The notes below the pieces were generated by a model. That model did not search any database. It was given only the letters and a program-made list of their open reading frames with translations, and was not told where the DNA came from. From Rhea pennata (Eukaryota > Chordata > Aves > Rheiformes > Rheidae), in assembly GCF_028389875.1 (NCBI RefSeq), contig NC_084663.1:116321301-116385300 (forward strand): DNA of 64,000 bases, given 5' to 3'. Below, one piece after another: positions 63,480 to 64,000 of the stretch. A program made the translations under genes and the position numbers. The stretch's first letter is position 1. Every line of letters begins with the position of its first letter.

Positions 63480-64000
63480 ACTTTCCGTGCACCATGAAAA
63501 GAGGCTGAATGCCTTCCACTGATTTCCCCACCACCACCACCCCCAGTGTCGGGACAGATCCTCTAGCCTCACCCCCAGCCATCGTTGCTATGCCGAGCTA
63601 CAAGCGCCCTCGCAGATTTCCCTCTCTCTGTTCAACCTCCAGCCTATCCTGTTTGCCGCCCGCTCACATGGCAAACCCCTGCTAGGAAATAAAAGTGCCT
63701 CGCGCTCCCGAAACGCCGCTTCCCTCCTTTCTCTCTCTCACAACACACACACAAACACCCCAAACGCTTCCTTATCAAGGCGCACGCCGTGGAAACGCCT
63801 CGCAACTCCGCCACTCTCGAGCGGGCCGAGGAGCACAGCGGTGCGCGGCGGCGAGGCTCCCCTCAGTCCTCTTTCCCCTCCCCCTCCACGGGCCGGCCGC
63901 TGCAGCGTCGCTCGGGAAGCGCTTCAGGCCGCGGCAACTCCAGCGCGGCGGGCCCTCGCCCTCCTCGCCTCCATTTTACTCGGGAGACCCGAGCCCGCCC
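63480..64000 (-). promoter_or_regulatory. SCAF4: CpG island at the SCAF4 5' end (inner part)
   Basis: GC and CpG content climb from about 63.5 kb to the window edge. In the transcript sense a YY1-like motif AAAATGGAGGCG lies at about 63966-63977; its ATG opens no frame resembling SCAF4. Since exon 1 was not found, this is probably the start of intron 1 or 5' UTR, with the start site at or beyond 64000. Confidence 0.6.

Larger units (their letters stand above)
52609..63480 (-). other. SCAF4: SCAF4 intron 1 (over 11.4 kb, runs past the window)
   Basis: No exon encoding the conserved start MDAVNAFNQE was found in any frame, so the first coding exon lies beyond 64000. Contents: T25 (transcript sense) close to exon 2, an A52 run at 55521-55572, further A-runs at about 56500-56529 and 56701-56731, a run of G at 55220-55231, a hairpin at 58679-58700 and a 29-bp tandem duplication at 61622-61679. 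Confidence 0.65.

Overview
This is vertebrate nuclear DNA, almost certainly from a bird. It is intron-rich with two CpG islands and few transposable elements. Those few are of avian type: a 5'-truncated CR1 LINE, a CR1-tailed SINE-like element and old LTR-retrovirus pieces. Turtles and crocodilians also carry CR1 and are not formally excluded, but the low repeat load favours a bird. I cannot name the species.

Layout. 1-8.25 kb is AT-rich intergenic DNA with no recognised gene. 8.27-9.1 kb is a CpG island with a TATA box and CCAAT boxes, driving SOD1 (+ strand; five exons, CDS 8809-13921; complete 154-residue Cu/Zn superoxide dismutase). SOD1 intron 1 has a GC donor, and a textbook antioxidant-response-element motif lies just inside it. 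Intron 3 holds a 230-bp chimera of a tRNA-like head and a CR1 tail, the most unusual item in the window. 14.4-16.4 kb is the gap between two convergent genes.

From about 16.4/17.7 kb to beyond 64.0 kb lies SCAF4 (SFRS15) on the - strand. Nineteen coding exons (2-20 by my numbering) fit together in frame and give 1064 residues: CTD-interacting domain, Gln/Pro linker, Arg-Ser segment, RRM, proline-rich segment and Arg/Gly/Pro-rich tail. The short first coding exon (about 10 residues) is not in the window; the CpG island at 63.5-64.0 kb is the inner part of the SCAF4 promoter region. Intron 16 carries the CR1 copy and the LTR fragments.

The two genes are unrelated in function (cytosolic superoxide removal; RNA polymerase II CTD binding and control of mRNA 3'-end choice). 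They sit tail to tail. From memory, the order TIAM1 - SOD1 - SCAF4 - HUNK is conserved in amniotes, which would put TIAM1 to the left and HUNK to the right.

No bacterial, plasmid, phage or CRISPR feature is present, and no novel multi-gene system was found. The best candidates for something undescribed are the tRNA-Phe/CR1 SINE-like element and, less strongly, the paired retroviral 3' ends and the poly(A)-tailed segment in SCAF4 intron 1.
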